Shown here in pieces: positions 9,881-22,189 of a stretch of 64,000 bases of DNA (its first letter is position 1; every line of letters begins with the position of its first letter). A model generated the notes under the pieces. It had not been told where the DNA came from and searched no databases. It saw nothing but the letters and a program-made list of their open reading frames with translations. Position numbers and translations under genes: made by a program. This stretch comes from Oreohelix idahoensis. Taxonomy: Eukaryota > Mollusca > Gastropoda > Stylommatophora > Oreohelicidae. Where the stretch lies: contig JAMPIV010012152.1 in NCBI GenBank assembly GCA_024509875.1, forward strand, positions 904,534 through 968,533, written 5' to 3'.

Positions 9881-12770
9881 ATCTAAAACAACACATACAA
9901 CAACACTAGTATATAACAACTCATACCCCACCACCACGCCGCCATCTTGCGCCTGCATCGCCCCTGTCGAATTAATATATGTCTATAAATAACGTCTTTT
10001 TGATATCTAAAAATAAACACTAATATATTACTATATAAAAAGTCATCCCACCATCTTGGATCTGAGCTCCGCTGGTGCTCCGCCACATTTTCCTTATATA
10101 AAAATCACCCCGCCCTCTTGTGCACCACCTGAAATTTCAACGCCTGCGCTCCACCACCGCTTCTAAATATATCGTCTTCCTATTATCTCAAGTCTATAAA
10201 TAACGTCTTCTTGTTACCTAAAAATAAACACTAATATATTACTATATCAAAAGTCATCCCGCCATCTTCCCCCTGCAGCGCTCCTGCAAACTTTTCCTTA
10301 TATAAAAGTCATGTCTCAAGTCTAAATATATCCGCTTCTTGTTATCTCAAGTCTAAAAATAACGTCTTCTTGTTACCTAAAAATAAACACTAATATATTA
10401 CTATATAAAAAAGTCATCCCACCATCTTGGGTCTGAGCTCCGCTGGTGCTCCGCCACATTTTCCTTATATAAAAATCACCCCGCCCTCTTGTGCACCTCC
10501 TGAAATTTCAACGCCTGCGCTCCACCAGCGCACCTCCACATTTTCCTTATATAAAAGGCATCCCGCCATCTTGCCCCTGCATCACTCCTGCAGAATTAAT
10601 ATATGTCTATAAATAACGCCCTCTTGTTATCTAAAAATAAACACTAATATATTACTATATAAAATTCACCCTGCTCCGCCTGCGCTCCGCCACATTTTCC
10701 TTATATTAAAAGTCATCCTGCCATCTTGCCCCTGCATCACTCCTGCAGAATTAATATATGTCTATAAATAACGTCTTCTTGTTATCTAAAAATAAACACA
10801 TATTACTATATAAAAAGTCATCCGCCTCCTCCTACCCTCCTCCTCAATTCCTTATATAAAAAGTCATCCCGCCATCTTCCCCCTGCATCACTCCTGTAGA
10901 ATTAATACATATCTATAAATAACGTCTTCTTGTTATCTAAAAATAAACACTAATATATTACTATATAAAAAGTCATCCGCCTCCGCCTACCCTCCTCCTC
11001 AATTCCTTATATAAAAAGTCATCCCGCCATCTTGCCCCTGCATCACTCCTGCAGAATTAATATATGTCTATAAATAACGTCCTCTTGTTATCCAAAAATA
11101 AACACTAATATATTACAATATAAAAAGTCATCCGCCTCCTCCTACCCTCCTCCTCAATTCCTTATATAAAAAGTCATCCCGCCATCTTCCCCCTGCATCA
11201 CTCCTGTAGAATTAATACATATCTATAAATAACGTCTTCTTGTTATCTAAAAATAAACACTAATATATTACTATATAAAAAGTCATCCGCCTCCGCCTAC
11301 CCTCCTCCTCAATTCCTTATATAAAAAGTCATCCCGCCATCTTGCCCCTGCATCACTCCTGCAGAATTAATATATGTCTATAAATAACGTCCTCTTGTTA
11401 TCTAAAAATAAACACTAATATATTACTATATAAAAAGTCATCCACCTCCTCCTACCCGCCTCCTCAATTCCTTATATAAAAAGTCACCCCGCCATCTTGC
11501 CCCTGCATCACTCCTGCAGAATTAATATATGTCTATAAATAACGTCTTCTTGTTATCTAAACATATCTCTATATAAAAAGTCATGGGTCTCCTCCTCTCC
11601 TCCTCCTCAATTCCTTATATAAAAAATCACCCCGCCATCTTGCCCCTGCACCTTTTCCCTATATAAAAAGTCATCCCGCCATTTTGCGCCTGCAGCGCGC
11701 CTGCACATTTTCCCTATATAAAAAGTCATCCCGCCATCTTGCCCCTCCATCACTCCTGCAGAATTATGTCTATAAATAACGTCTTCTTGTTATCTAAACA
11801 TATCTCTATATAAAAAGTCATGGTCCTCCTCTTCAGTCTAAATATATCCTCTTCTTGTTATCTCAAGTCCGCTATCTTGCCCCTGCACATTTTCCCTATA
11901 TAAAAAGTCATCCTGCCATCTTGCGCCTGCAGCGCAGCGCCATTTTTCTCCTTATATAAAAAGTCACCCCGCCGTCTTCCTATTATCCTCTTCTTGTTAT
12001 CTCAAGTCCGCCCTCTTGCGCCTGCACCTTTTCCTTATATAAAAAGTCACGCGCCACCACAAAGCGCCACCACATTTCCTTATATAAAAAGTCATCCCGC
12101 CTAATGCTCCACCTGCACACTGAGTATTTTCTTATATAAAAAGTCATCCTGCCTGATGCGCCACCTGCACACTGAGTATTTTCTTATGTCATCACCCTCT
12201 GCCTGATGCTCCACCTGCGCAATGAGTATTTCTTTATATAAAAAGTCATCCCGCCTAATGCTCCACCTGCACACTGAGTATTTTCTTATATAAAAAGTCA
12301 TCCCGCCTGCTGCTCCACCTGCACACTGAGTAATTTCTTATATAAAAAGTCACCCCGCCATCTTACCCCTGCACATTTTCCTTATATAAAAAAAACAACC
12401 ATCTTGCACCTGCACATTTTCCTTATATAAAAAGTCATCCCGCCATCTTCCTATACCCCTCTTCTTGTTATCTCAAGTCCGCCATCTTGCACCACCCACG
12501 TGCCACCCCATTTTCCTTATATAAAAAGTCATCCCGCCATCTTCCTATACCCCTCTTCTTGTTATCTCAAGTCCACCATCTTGCTCCACCACATTTCCCT
12601 TATATAAAAGTCACCCCGCCATCTTGCACCTCCTGCGCTCCTCCTGATTTTCCTTATATAAAAAGTCATCCCGCCATCTTGCCCCTCTGCGCTCCTCCTG
12701 ATTTTCCTTATATAAAAAGTCATCCCGCCATCTTGCTCCTCCTTCGCTCCTCCTGTGGTCCTCCTGAATG
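9880..12770. repeat. Complex tandem array with TATATAAAAAG and CCGCCATCTTG boxes
   Basis: Three boxes recur dozens of times in the same orientation: TTATATAAAAAGTCAT, CCCGCCATCTTG and GTCTTCTTGTTATCT. From 10821 to about 11595 the array is regular, with a phrase starting TCC(G/A)CCTCC at 10821, 10976, 11131, 11286 and 11441, exactly 155 bp apart. Alternate units share variants (CCTCCTCC or CCTCCGCC; GTCTTC or GTCCTC; TGTAGA or TGCAGA), giving a 310-bp higher-order period. Outside that core, units are shorter and more divergent. Translated frames here (for example 12487-12945) only read the repeat. Confidence 0.92.
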
Positions 12771-12779
12771 CGACCTGTT

Positions 12780-14640
12780 TACCTCATTGTATACTACTCA
12801 TACTGCAATCTTCAACCGACTATTGAATAATGACGTTCTTGTAATCTTCAACCGACTTTTGAATAATGACGTTCTTCCAGTAGACTGGGCACCAGATGTT
12901 ACCACCAATATTATAGTGCTGTGGTATTTTCGGGCTTACAGTTAATGGCTGATAGATTTTGGCTAACGCGAATAACTAATGGTGGGTTGGTGGTAAAAGG
13001 CTATTTCAATACTGGAACGATAGGGTCATAACGTTGACCAACGTGTAACGAATCTGAACTGGAGTCATAGTTGGACATAACAGGACATACGTTTATTTGG
13101 CGTCGAAGTACAGAAGAGCATGGTCATTGCATAGTAGGTACATCACATCAATAGTGCAAGTTATAACATCATGACATAAAGATAATTTGCATTAATATAT
13201 ATTTTCAGTCATGAACTTGACCGACGCTCTCTAACCGCCGACATCTCAAGGACGGCGATGAACGCTGCGGTGGGCAGTTCTAACATTCTGGTTTTCATGA
13301 CGGAGCTTTGAATAATATGAAAGGGTTTTAATGAATGAACCTTGTAAATATATTGTAGGATGATCCCAATAACAGTCGGCAAGAATCTCAAAACCCACTA
13401 GCGGCACGCCATGACAGATGAGTGCCAAAGTTCAGCCAAATCTTGTCACGATAAAAGTAGCATCAAATACGATATGCAAGCGAGCCAGGGTTGGCTAGAG
13501 CAAACGCTCCATACAAGGAGGTGAATCAATATCTTTTAATGAAGTCTTCCCACAACTTGGGCAAGCGCACGATCAGCTCCATCAAAAATACGTCTCTCTG
13601 AAGTCGCAGACTTTTGAGATCTCTTTCCACAGCGTATTTGCTGTTTTAGCAACAACCGACTAATCGCACCGTGTTGCGCTTTTTTGTTTAACTACTGTGT
13701 CTGACGGCGCGTAAATAACTAAACATATACAACTTATTTAGATGCGCTCACATGTACGTCCATTAACCCTAGACGGGCATGTGAGAGACTCACCCACTTA
13801 AATCCCATGATTATAAAGGACTTAACACCTCCCTCGGAGCCCTTTTAATAACGCCGTTTTTTGCACCAGCAGTGCTCATTATTGTTCTGATCCATTGGAT
13901 GTAGCAGTGGGTGCAGTTAATAGCACTAGTGTTGTCACTTTTCACACGCACCCTGGATAGTAGGGAATTATCTTAACGACTGTGTTTACGGGGAGCTTAT
14001 CTCCACATCATTAGGATATCAAAATTTCCCAGGGGAACTGTGTTAGGGTTTCCTTATTACGGATTACTTACTTACCAGAAGCATTTGGCACGACTAGAAG
14101 TCGTTTTACATCACGGAAGATAGGTGGCTAGATAACTTGATTTGTGAGAAAGTCGCTGGGTGTTGGTGTGAAGTAAGGCGATCTGCTTGTGTGCGACTGA
14201 GTAAAGTGGTGTGTCGGTATATTTTCACTAGTGTGATTATTTCAGTCTTCAGAGATCGTGAAGGCTTTTTTTTCATTGTCTTGATTCATGTTGTTGGTTG
14301 GGTTAATAAACACATTTATACGTATCTGTGGCCAGGATCTCTTCTCTTTTAACTGTCAGTTCATGCTGTGTCGTATGTCCTTACTGTAATAGAATTTTCT
14401 TATTTTTCTATAAAGCATCGGAGGACGGGCGAGAGATTAACATCATTAAAGTCAGTCCGAATGTAGTGGAGAAGTAGCCTCAATACTCTCAAGAAGTCAT
14501 ATCTCTATCCATAGTTTCATTAGTGACTCTATTTTCTCTATCTCACATTACGCATTCATATTCTGTCTAACACAGGCATTCTCTATTTAACCATACTTGC
14601 GACAGAATTGCAGAACTAGGACTGCCTGGTAATGGTATCA
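12780..14640. other. No recognisable gene; one short tandem duplication
   Basis: A unit of about 35 bp containing CAACCGACT and GAATAATGACGTTCTT is tandemly duplicated between about 12808 and 12868. The remainder has only short frames without recognisable motifs and no clear repeat boundary. Confidence 0.5.
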
Positions 14641-14689
14641 ATAGGTTGATCTAAGTATTTCAAATCTTTCTCTAGCGTCTTCTTCTCAT

Positions 14690-15140
14690 TTCTTATTCGC
14701 CTTGCGCTAAGCTAGTTCTTGTCATTAATTCCACATTAGTGATTTTGTCATACCACTCCAATCCTTCTATTCTATAATTGTATCCTGTTATGAAAGTCTA
14801 TACTTGTTTTGTGGTTATTTTTGTTTTTCTCCATGTTTCAGAGCCATACACAAGGACTGGCTTAACATCTGAATTACAAATTCTGAATCTGGTTTCTCCA
14901 TTAGAATGTTACAATCCGATCCCTCCAGCGCAAAACCTCATCATCATCAGCTGCCATTTCTACATCAAAGGTTGGCTGCAATGGATCTCCAAAATCTTCT
15001 ATCTCTTGTCTTGATGGTGAACTCTTATAGACTTTATCCTGTCCATCTCTTGAAGTTATCTTCCCACTTATAGCGCTGTATTTCTTTTGGACGATTGAAT
15101 TCAACACTGTCTTCTATTATGGTCTTCGGTAAGGTGTTTT
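14690..15140 (-). pseudogene. Decayed LINE (non-LTR retrotransposon) fragments
   Basis: On the minus strand, about 14900-15140 encodes, with stops, a segment resembling the C-terminal tail of non-LTR polymerases (KWEDNFKRWTG, then TRDRRFWRS). About 14830-14900 encodes NSDVKPVLVYGSETW, a hallmark of LINE reverse transcriptase C-terminal regions, followed by an in-frame stop. The tail piece precedes the polymerase piece in minus-strand order, so these are probably two fragments or a rearranged one. It ends just before element D's target site. Confidence 0.7.
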
Positions 15141-15342
15141 GTCTTTTTACTGGGCTGTTACGGTAGTTTTATAGATTTCGTCTGCTATAGTTGGCAGTGC
15201 GCAATTTTAGGGTGATAGAGTTTATTATAGATTAATAATTGATACTTCACGGAGTAGTGAACACGGTCGAATTGTGACGTGTTAGCGTTAATAAGGTCAC
15301 ACTCCGTGGCTTAGATACTGGACCCTTTTTACGTCGTCCGTC

Positions 15343-18117
15343 TGTCGTAAATTTATTTTGAGAGAAAGAGTCTTAGAAATAGTAGTCCGGTTTAGAGTGT
15401 AGAATGATGGTGAAAAGCTCAGTGATAGAAATGTAGAGAGTAAATAGTTGCTTCACAGAGTGCTGGAGGAGAGTAAAGACAGACTTATTTACGACAAATC
15501 GTTTCTCTCAATCTTCTCTTCATGCTCACCTGGTCAAACAATTATTTGCCAGTTTCCAGACACACACCTGCTCTCACACCGATTTGGTGCTTCAAACACA
15601 CAGACGACGTGGATACAACTATCTTAAACAAATAGGGGAAATTTTGGGCTTTTGGTAGTCCAACACAATAACGATTAAGTTTATGTTGTTTATTAACACA
15701 TTAACTACCGCAAGCCGCTGTCAGCGGCTCACAAAATAATCACATTTGGACCGCAAGCCGCTCAGAGCGCCAATCTAATTTTAGTAATAAAACGAATGAA
15801 AAATGCACTGACACACTCTCTGATCTGGTTCGAGATTTTAAGTTGCCACCGGAAAACAAATTCCCAAAGCATGGTTGTTGTAGAACACTGGAAAATTGAT
15901 ATTATGTTCATATTTTTCAGCGTTTTGGGTTAGTTACCAAATCGTGTAAAACTGTTTACCGTGGCAACTAGTGATAGGACTACAAAAATGCGTGTACATC
16001 TCGTCTAACGGCTGAATATAATAGAAACTTGTTTCAACAATTGACTGATAGATCTAGCGACAAGAACAAGAGTGAAAACAGTGTGCACATTGATTGAAAT
16101 TGTGATTTTGATAGAGATGGGGCGCAAGCAGTTATAATTGTGAAGATATTGCAAGTCCTCGGCCATCGAAGGACCGTTAAATAGCAACAACCTCTATTAG
16201 AGTTACAACCGGTATTTATTGTAATAGTACATTCATTTATCTTTAAAATAACGTGTAATTCATAAAAATGTGTAAACAATTACGAAAACTACAGCTTACT
16301 TTGTGCAAACACCTACAGGATGAAAATGGGGAAAACATTTAATTCGGCCACAGTGTGTTTTTCAATTCGGTAGTTAATGTGTTAAAGTTAAAAAAATAAT
16401 CACTACAATAATCATGTGTTTTCAGCAAGAATTATCAAAATTACAGAAAAATGCAAATAACAAGGTAGGGAGGGGGTGAAGAAGATTGGTATCGACTGAG
16501 CCCGTCCCTCTTATTAGACAAAGATAAACCCAGTCCAAAGATAGATAGTTATCAGGAACATAGGTAAGTTAACCTAACAGTGAAGTTAATTACTCTGAAA
16601 GATGTGTTTCAAAATTAGGTATAGGTGGTAGAAAAAAATCCTGTTCTTCCCAATTGTTCTTCCCTTTACTAAGCAAATGAAAAGGAGGGGATTTTAAACA
16701 GAGTTAACAAATTATCAACTATCCCACTTAAAGGAACAATGTAGGGTATACAGAAAATTATATTACCAGGTAAGCAAGTTAACAAAATGGTTACAAAAAA
16801 GATTACTTTTCCTGTCATTCATGCACACGCGTGAGGATCCACACTCATATATTCACACACACTTACCGATTGCAGCATCAGACAATCCAATATAATTATA
16901 TAAACAGCAATTACACTTTTGACATGTGAACTGTCTAGTACTTCGATGTCCCGCCCCAGATGTAGCGAGGTTGGCTGATAGCACTATTCCCACTTAACGC
17001 TGGACTTGAAGCCTAAGTGTTCTTGTGTTTTATTATATAAAAATAGAGTCTATGGGATGGCACTGACACAGTTCGACACAGGGGTGAAAATGAAGTGGTC
17101 TCTTTAATCTTCCGCTATGGTAAAATTCCTTCAATGCGTGATGATGGTAATTTAAGCATTTCAGCCTCTATTATCTTTTTGAAATAATATAGCAGATATA
17201 TCATTACATTTACAGCTGGAACTATTGAGATGGTTTAATTTAATAGATTTAAATTAACACAAAATCCAGTGAAATAGAATGAATGAACTAGACCACTGAT
17301 CACTTTACACAATATATATATTACCGTTTTGCACAGAAATAGAATTCACTGCAAATATGTATAAACATCCAGGGGATAATCTAGCAGGATTTCAGATATA
17401 GCTAGTGCTTCTGTAAAGGTCTGGCCACCGAGTGATAACGTGTATTTCTACGTGGTCTGTATATATCTAACTTAATTGTAAGATGAGTGGGACATGAGAA
17501 TTTTTGACACCTTTTTAGATCTCAGGACACTTTGTGGGTTCTGACCGCCAGACTAAAGAGAGATGCCGCCCTGGTCTTCGTATCTCCGCTCGCTGCTGCG
17601 ATCGGTTCTGTGTTTAACACCTAGATGCGAAATACCGGCAGGGAACTTGCGTCGCTCGTCAGGGACCACTACTGTCTTTGATCGTGGCGCTAGTCTTTCC
17701 TGAAATCCCCCAGTCTGTGTCTGTGATCGTGGTCGCTGCTCTCTGTTTGATCCTGGCGCCGCCCCCTCTGGGCCAAGTTAATGAAAATATTGCATATGAT
17801 TGCTCAAGAGATGACCACGGGCGTGATTTAATCTCTCCTTAAATCAATGCGATGACCAGAATGAACGGTAGATAAGCTGTCCACATATCAATCAGCAAAC
17901 GTGTTTCCAATCTGCGTGGAAAGGTCGCATAGCTAATGAGTCCAGGTGAAAGCATTCCCGTTTGACGAAAAGTTACAATATTTGGGGGAACTGATGTTAT
18001 CCGAGTAGTCGCTTCGAAGGTCGTACTATATCATCCAACATTCAGGGGTACAGATGTTATGAGAGGGTTCTTACCATCATCCTAACAAATTCAGGGATGG
18101 CTAAGTTGTCTGTCACA
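15343..18117 (+). mobile_element. Solo LTR X (2775 bp including a MITE)
   Basis: The insert starts TGTCGTAAATTT, ends TGTCACA and is flanked by a perfect 5-bp duplication CCGTC (15338-15342 and 18118-18122). It has no coding region, primer site or second LTR, so it reads as a solo LTR. A second copy, Y, occupies 38798-50891 and shares the start, middle (for example about 17136-17440 with 49970-50250) and end. Strand is given by the TG...CA convention and copy alignment only. Confidence 0.85.
15697..16381. mobile_element. Non-autonomous piggyBac-like MITE
   Basis: TTAA at 15693-15696 and 16382-16385 flanks a 685-bp unit with 14-bp terminal inverted repeats, CACATTAACTACCG at the left and its complement at the right. 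Solo LTR Y lacks this insert at the matching place. Next to the left end are two copies of ACCGCAAGCCGCT, one inside a 17-bp palindrome at 15713-15729; such subterminal repeats often bind transposase. No transposase is encoded. The TTAA target and inverted repeats point to the piggyBac superfamily, but family assignment is inference. Confidence 0.82.
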
Positions 18118-18731
18118 CCGTCAAGCAGTGAAGTCGTGTCTTACCTCCTTCCAAGTTTAGGCTTTTGCTAATAGCCGTAATTATGTAAGTTGATATAAGG
18201 ACTCAGGGTCAGTCGAGATGATATTATACAGGAGGAATTTATAAGGTTGGTGATTAACCTGAGTGACGGAAGGATAGTTGATAGATTGTTTGATTTATAT
18301 TGTCAAGACTCATGCGCTCACTTCTGGCTGTCTGGATCACAGCAGCGCACGTACATAGCCATGATGTTCTGTTGACATGAATTCGATATGACACGGACGG
18401 ATAAGAATATGTATTAATTGGAATTCAATGTCAAATGTATTTTTCACTATGACCAATGCTCATGATGTCGTCAGATGTTTTGTCATAATAAATTGTACCC
18501 TGTCGACTCGAAATACCCTTGGACTTCTCAAGTCAATATTAACTTGTTGATCAGTTCTACCCCATCATTCGCGTACTATACTATTGAGGCACGATGATCA
18601 ATGTATGAATGGAAAAATAAGAAATTTCAATACATGGCCAGAATTGTGAATACTCTTTATTGAATATAATAATTTGGACATTAACATGCAAGGACAAACT
18701 AACTCAACTAACAATCAGTGCCCGCAACAAC

Positions 18732-18750
18732 TGGTGCCCACCGTGGGGAC
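18732..18750 (+). other. Primer binding site of element D
   Basis: Two bases after the LTR end, TGGTGCCCACCGTGGGGAC begins with TGG as expected for pairing with a tRNA CCA end. It is similar to the tRNA-Lys(1,2) type site but with about three mismatches, so the tRNA is not assigned firmly. Confidence 0.7.
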
Positions 18751-20248
18751 CGAAAAAGATTTTTCTTCAACAAGTTACATTCATGTCGCCGAGAAATGTT
18801 TACCATTGAAAAATGCTCACGTGATTTGCGAAAGTATGACACAATACACATAACGACAAAAGGTCAAACCTACGTCATCAATCTTTACGTACAAGTCGGA
18901 GGTCAAACTGGCAGCTGTTAAAGTCCTTCTCAACAAAATACCGAATCAAGGTGGACAAACGGCATTCAACAAGAAAAAAAACACTTGGCTATGCCGTTGA
19001 TGCATACTAGCATTGACCGGTGAAGAGAACTGAGCACAAAAAGATAAGTTTTATGTGTAACCTTTGTCGGTTAAACAGGCAGACAATAGTCCATTTCGCC
19101 GTTCTATAGGCATGTCTTTGGCAAGTTACTAGTAAATGTTGAATATTTTATTCATATTTAATATGTTGTATTGCATATGTTCGTGGGCTGGTTGGGAGGC
19201 GAATCAGAATGGATATGATGTCTCTGAGGACGACTGAACCGATTCTGATTGTTCTTTAGGGCAGTTAAACGATTACATTTTTTGCAGAGAACCCCATCGA
19301 AGATTCTACCGATTGGACGCTTCATCTGCATTTGTAATCATTTGACTTTGGTGTTAGCTGTGAAGTCTTGTAGATAATCGGTGTATTTTGATGTATTCAT
19401 TTTCATTTTTATTTATTTCTGTATTATTGTTAGTAACCTATCTTGTCCATTCTGACCTATCTTTCATTTAGTTTCATATATGTATTGTAATAATCGTTAG
19501 AGGAGTCCTGTGACGTCATTAGTTTTTGCATTCGTATTTTTTTTCTGTATTTTGACCTAGATTTAGTTCAATCTCGTCTTAGTTCAATCCTTGACCTTTC
19601 AGTACTTCCGATTTATATGCTTAGTTTTGTAAAATCATTTTGTTTGTGAACTTGTCACTGTTGTATCGTACTTCTGTTCGTAAAGCTTTGGTTAATCATT
19701 TGTATTGTATTTATTCATATCATAAATTAATAATTTGATTATATTACTGACTTTCAATAAAATAATAAATTAATTTCATTACATTTTATAAATGACTTAA
19801 GGACTTTGGTGATGTCGTCAATTTGCAGTAGTAGTCAAAGACAATACCATTTGTATATTATGATTAGGGCATAGGGCCATCATATAATAATAATTTATTG
19901 AGGCCAGATAATTTTTGGTGAATAATTGTTTGATAATCACTCCATGAAGAGATGATTAACTAGGAAACTATATTTAATATTTTAAAAATATAATATAATA
20001 ACAGATTTATGGATGGAAAATACCCGTAAGTAATAAGTGAGACTAGTGGATTCATGGAATAAAGGTATAATAAATTGGTATAATGTAATGATTAAACATT
20101 ATTGATATAATTGATTTAGTTACAAAATAGTTGTTGAGCTTACAACTAAGAGTACTATAATATTGTAGTTGATTATATTGAGTATTAATTTATTTTACAC
20201 ATACATATAAGTAAATATTTAACTGAGGAGGCATATTGGTGAATTAAT
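18751..20248 (+). other. Long leader of element D
   Basis: About 1.5 kb, AT-rich, between primer site and gag start. I see no recognised coding or structural motif. Elements A and B have leaders of only about 270 bp, so length separates the two sublineages; element C also has a long leader. Confidence 0.7.
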
Positions 20249-21620
20249 ATGGCTACTCTTGACACCTTTGTTAAGATTGGGAAGGATTATGGTTACAAAG
20301 GACCAGAACTTCGTCAATTTGCAGAACAGCAACTGGCTATTGCTGAACAAAAAGAAGCAGAACGTAAGGCCGAATTAAAGAAAGAAGAAGAAGAACGTGA
20401 ACTTAAATTAGAAAAGCAAAGAGAAATTGCTAAACGAGAGATGGAAGAACAAAAAGAACTTGCTAGGCGTGAAGAAGAGAATAAATTGAAACGAGAGGAA
20501 ATTATAAGGCAACAAGAAATGGAATTGGCACGTCTTAAGTTTGAAACGGCAAAATTACAGGCACAAAGTGCTACTACGAGCCAGATTGATAATTCTCAAA
20601 ATGGATCTTCATCCAAACAAAACAAAATTTATTATAACTTTAAATTACCACATTTAAAGTTGAACTTCGACGACCTAGCATCATTCATGTCACGGTTTAA
20701 ACAGGTATGCATAACCAATAGCTTACCTAAAAACGCATGGGCACTGAAACTAAATGAGTTTTTAGACGGTGAACCATTAAGTGCAGCTCAGAATGTTGAC
20801 CCAACAATAGCTGGTGATTATGACGCCATTAAAGCCTTACTATTACGGCGTTTCCATTTAGACGAAGAGGGTTGCAGATTACGTTTTAATAGTATTCTAC
20901 CAGATTCCAACAAAGACTTTACAGGTTTTATTGCGAACATACACAATACATTTAACAGATGGGTGGAATTGGCAGGTGTTAACAAATCGTATGACAAATT
21001 AGTTGATTTGTTATTGAGGGATAAAGTTTTATCCTCTGTCAGTCTACCGTTCTTTTCTTTTCTTTAAGAACGAAAACCATCTACAATTGCTGCGTTAGAA
21101 GAAATGGCAGTAAATTTTTGCTGTGCACATCCTAATGCGAGCATATCTAACTCACTTATAAGAGAACCTCTACCTGTAGCCTCCAGTATGTCATTTCATG
21201 GTTATGACACACCAAGAACACACAGCGTAGATAGAAGTCGCTTCAAGGAAGTTATAATGTTAATTTTCATAATGGGCTAAATAAATATAACAATAAGAGC
21301 GATATTAACAGAGGTAGACCACAGAATAGGAATCAGTCACCTCAATTCAGATACAACAATTGTCAACACAAGGCAAATTATAATCGATCATACAACTCTA
21401 ACACTAGTAACAGTTGGAATAACAATAATCAAGGCCAGAGATACAGAGATAACAGTCACCACAAGGGACAACGAAATAATTCCAATGATTATTCTCGTCA
21501 GCGGTCTCAGTCACGTAGACCGTCATGTTATGATCATAATACAGGGGCGGCAATTACTACTAGTACTACCCCAGGGGTTCCACATAATGATCAACCAATA
21601 CAATCTTCTTCCACATGTTA
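20249..21620 (+). pseudogene. gag: gag of element D: coiled coil, SCAN-like capsid, Asn/Arg-rich tail
   Basis: ATG at 20249 matches the start used by element C (MATLDTF versus MSTFEHF). Residues about 35-110 form a highly charged coiled coil. Residues about 125-272 are capsid, homologous to element C (LLLRRFHLDEEGCRLRF versus ALLKKYQLNEDGYRLQF) and including the region related to SCAN. TAA at 21065-21067 stops the frame where element C has a His codon; the same frame continues with recognisable gag to about 21280. Beyond, Asn/Arg/Ser-rich sequence without a CCHC knuckle extends in another frame. The copy is therefore broken by at least one stop and one shift. Confidence 0.85.
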
Positions 21621-21624
21621 TGCT

Positions 21625-22189
21625 ATGAATTATAATGTGGCAAATAGTTGCCCAGAATGCAATCTTGTGTTTCAGAAAGCAAAGGAGACATTATTGAACT
21701 GCGGACATATTCTACCAGAAGTAGGTCTTGCAGCCAATGATGGAACAGGCTCTCTGATATTTAACAGAGGGATAGTCAATGGTTCTATAGTCTCTGTATT
21801 GAGTGATTCCGGATCTACTACTATCGGAGTCCGGCAGTCACTGATTTATCCAAGTTGTGCGACAGGAGAATACGTCAGATGCATGACATTCGGTGGTACA
21901 ATTGAGTTCTATCCCACTGCAATAATACATGTTAATACTCCTTTCTTTTCAGGAAATGTTAAAGTATGCATGTTAAAAAAATCCTATTACAGATCTTATA
22001 ATGGGACGTATTCACGGCAGCAGAGATTGCACCCCAGAAGAGATTATGGATTGGGAAAGGAGGAATTTGCAATTTTATTGCAATGCTAACGCCGTCATTG
22101 CAATGGCTACATTACGTGCCAAGAATCTTGATACATGTGGCACAGCAGTTTCTAATTTTAGTCTTGGTACTATTTTTGAAAAAAGGAGT
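21625..22189 (+). pseudogene. pro: Element D C-x2-C...C-x-H motif and aspartic protease
   Basis: Residues near 10-28 carry CPEC, thirteen residues, then CGH (21649-21708), the same spacing as element C. This stands where other gypsy elements have a CCHC knuckle and resembles the first four ligands of a RING finger. The protease follows, with DSGSTTIGVRQSL and CATGEYVRC matching element C. The first frame ends at 22087-22089; from about 22000 an overlapping frame carries GRIHGSRDCTPEEI, a stretch conserved in element C between protease and integrase. The switch indicates a small indel near 21980-22010. Confidence 0.8.

Larger units (their letters stand above)
15156..18729 (+). repeat. 5' LTR of element D, interrupted by solo LTR X
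   Basis: 15156-15342 and 18123-18729 together align with 33691-34487. The junction in the uninterrupted copy reads CGTCGTCCGTCAAGCAG; here CCGTC is present on both sides of the insert. Confidence 0.95.

Noticed and set aside
12487..12945. 152-codon frame in the tandem array
   Set aside because: Its residues mirror the repeat boxes (FPYIK, HPAIL) and it ends in unrelated sequence.
7255..15155. Host protein-coding exons
   Set aside because: Frames are short or low-complexity and none has a recognised domain or convincing splice context.
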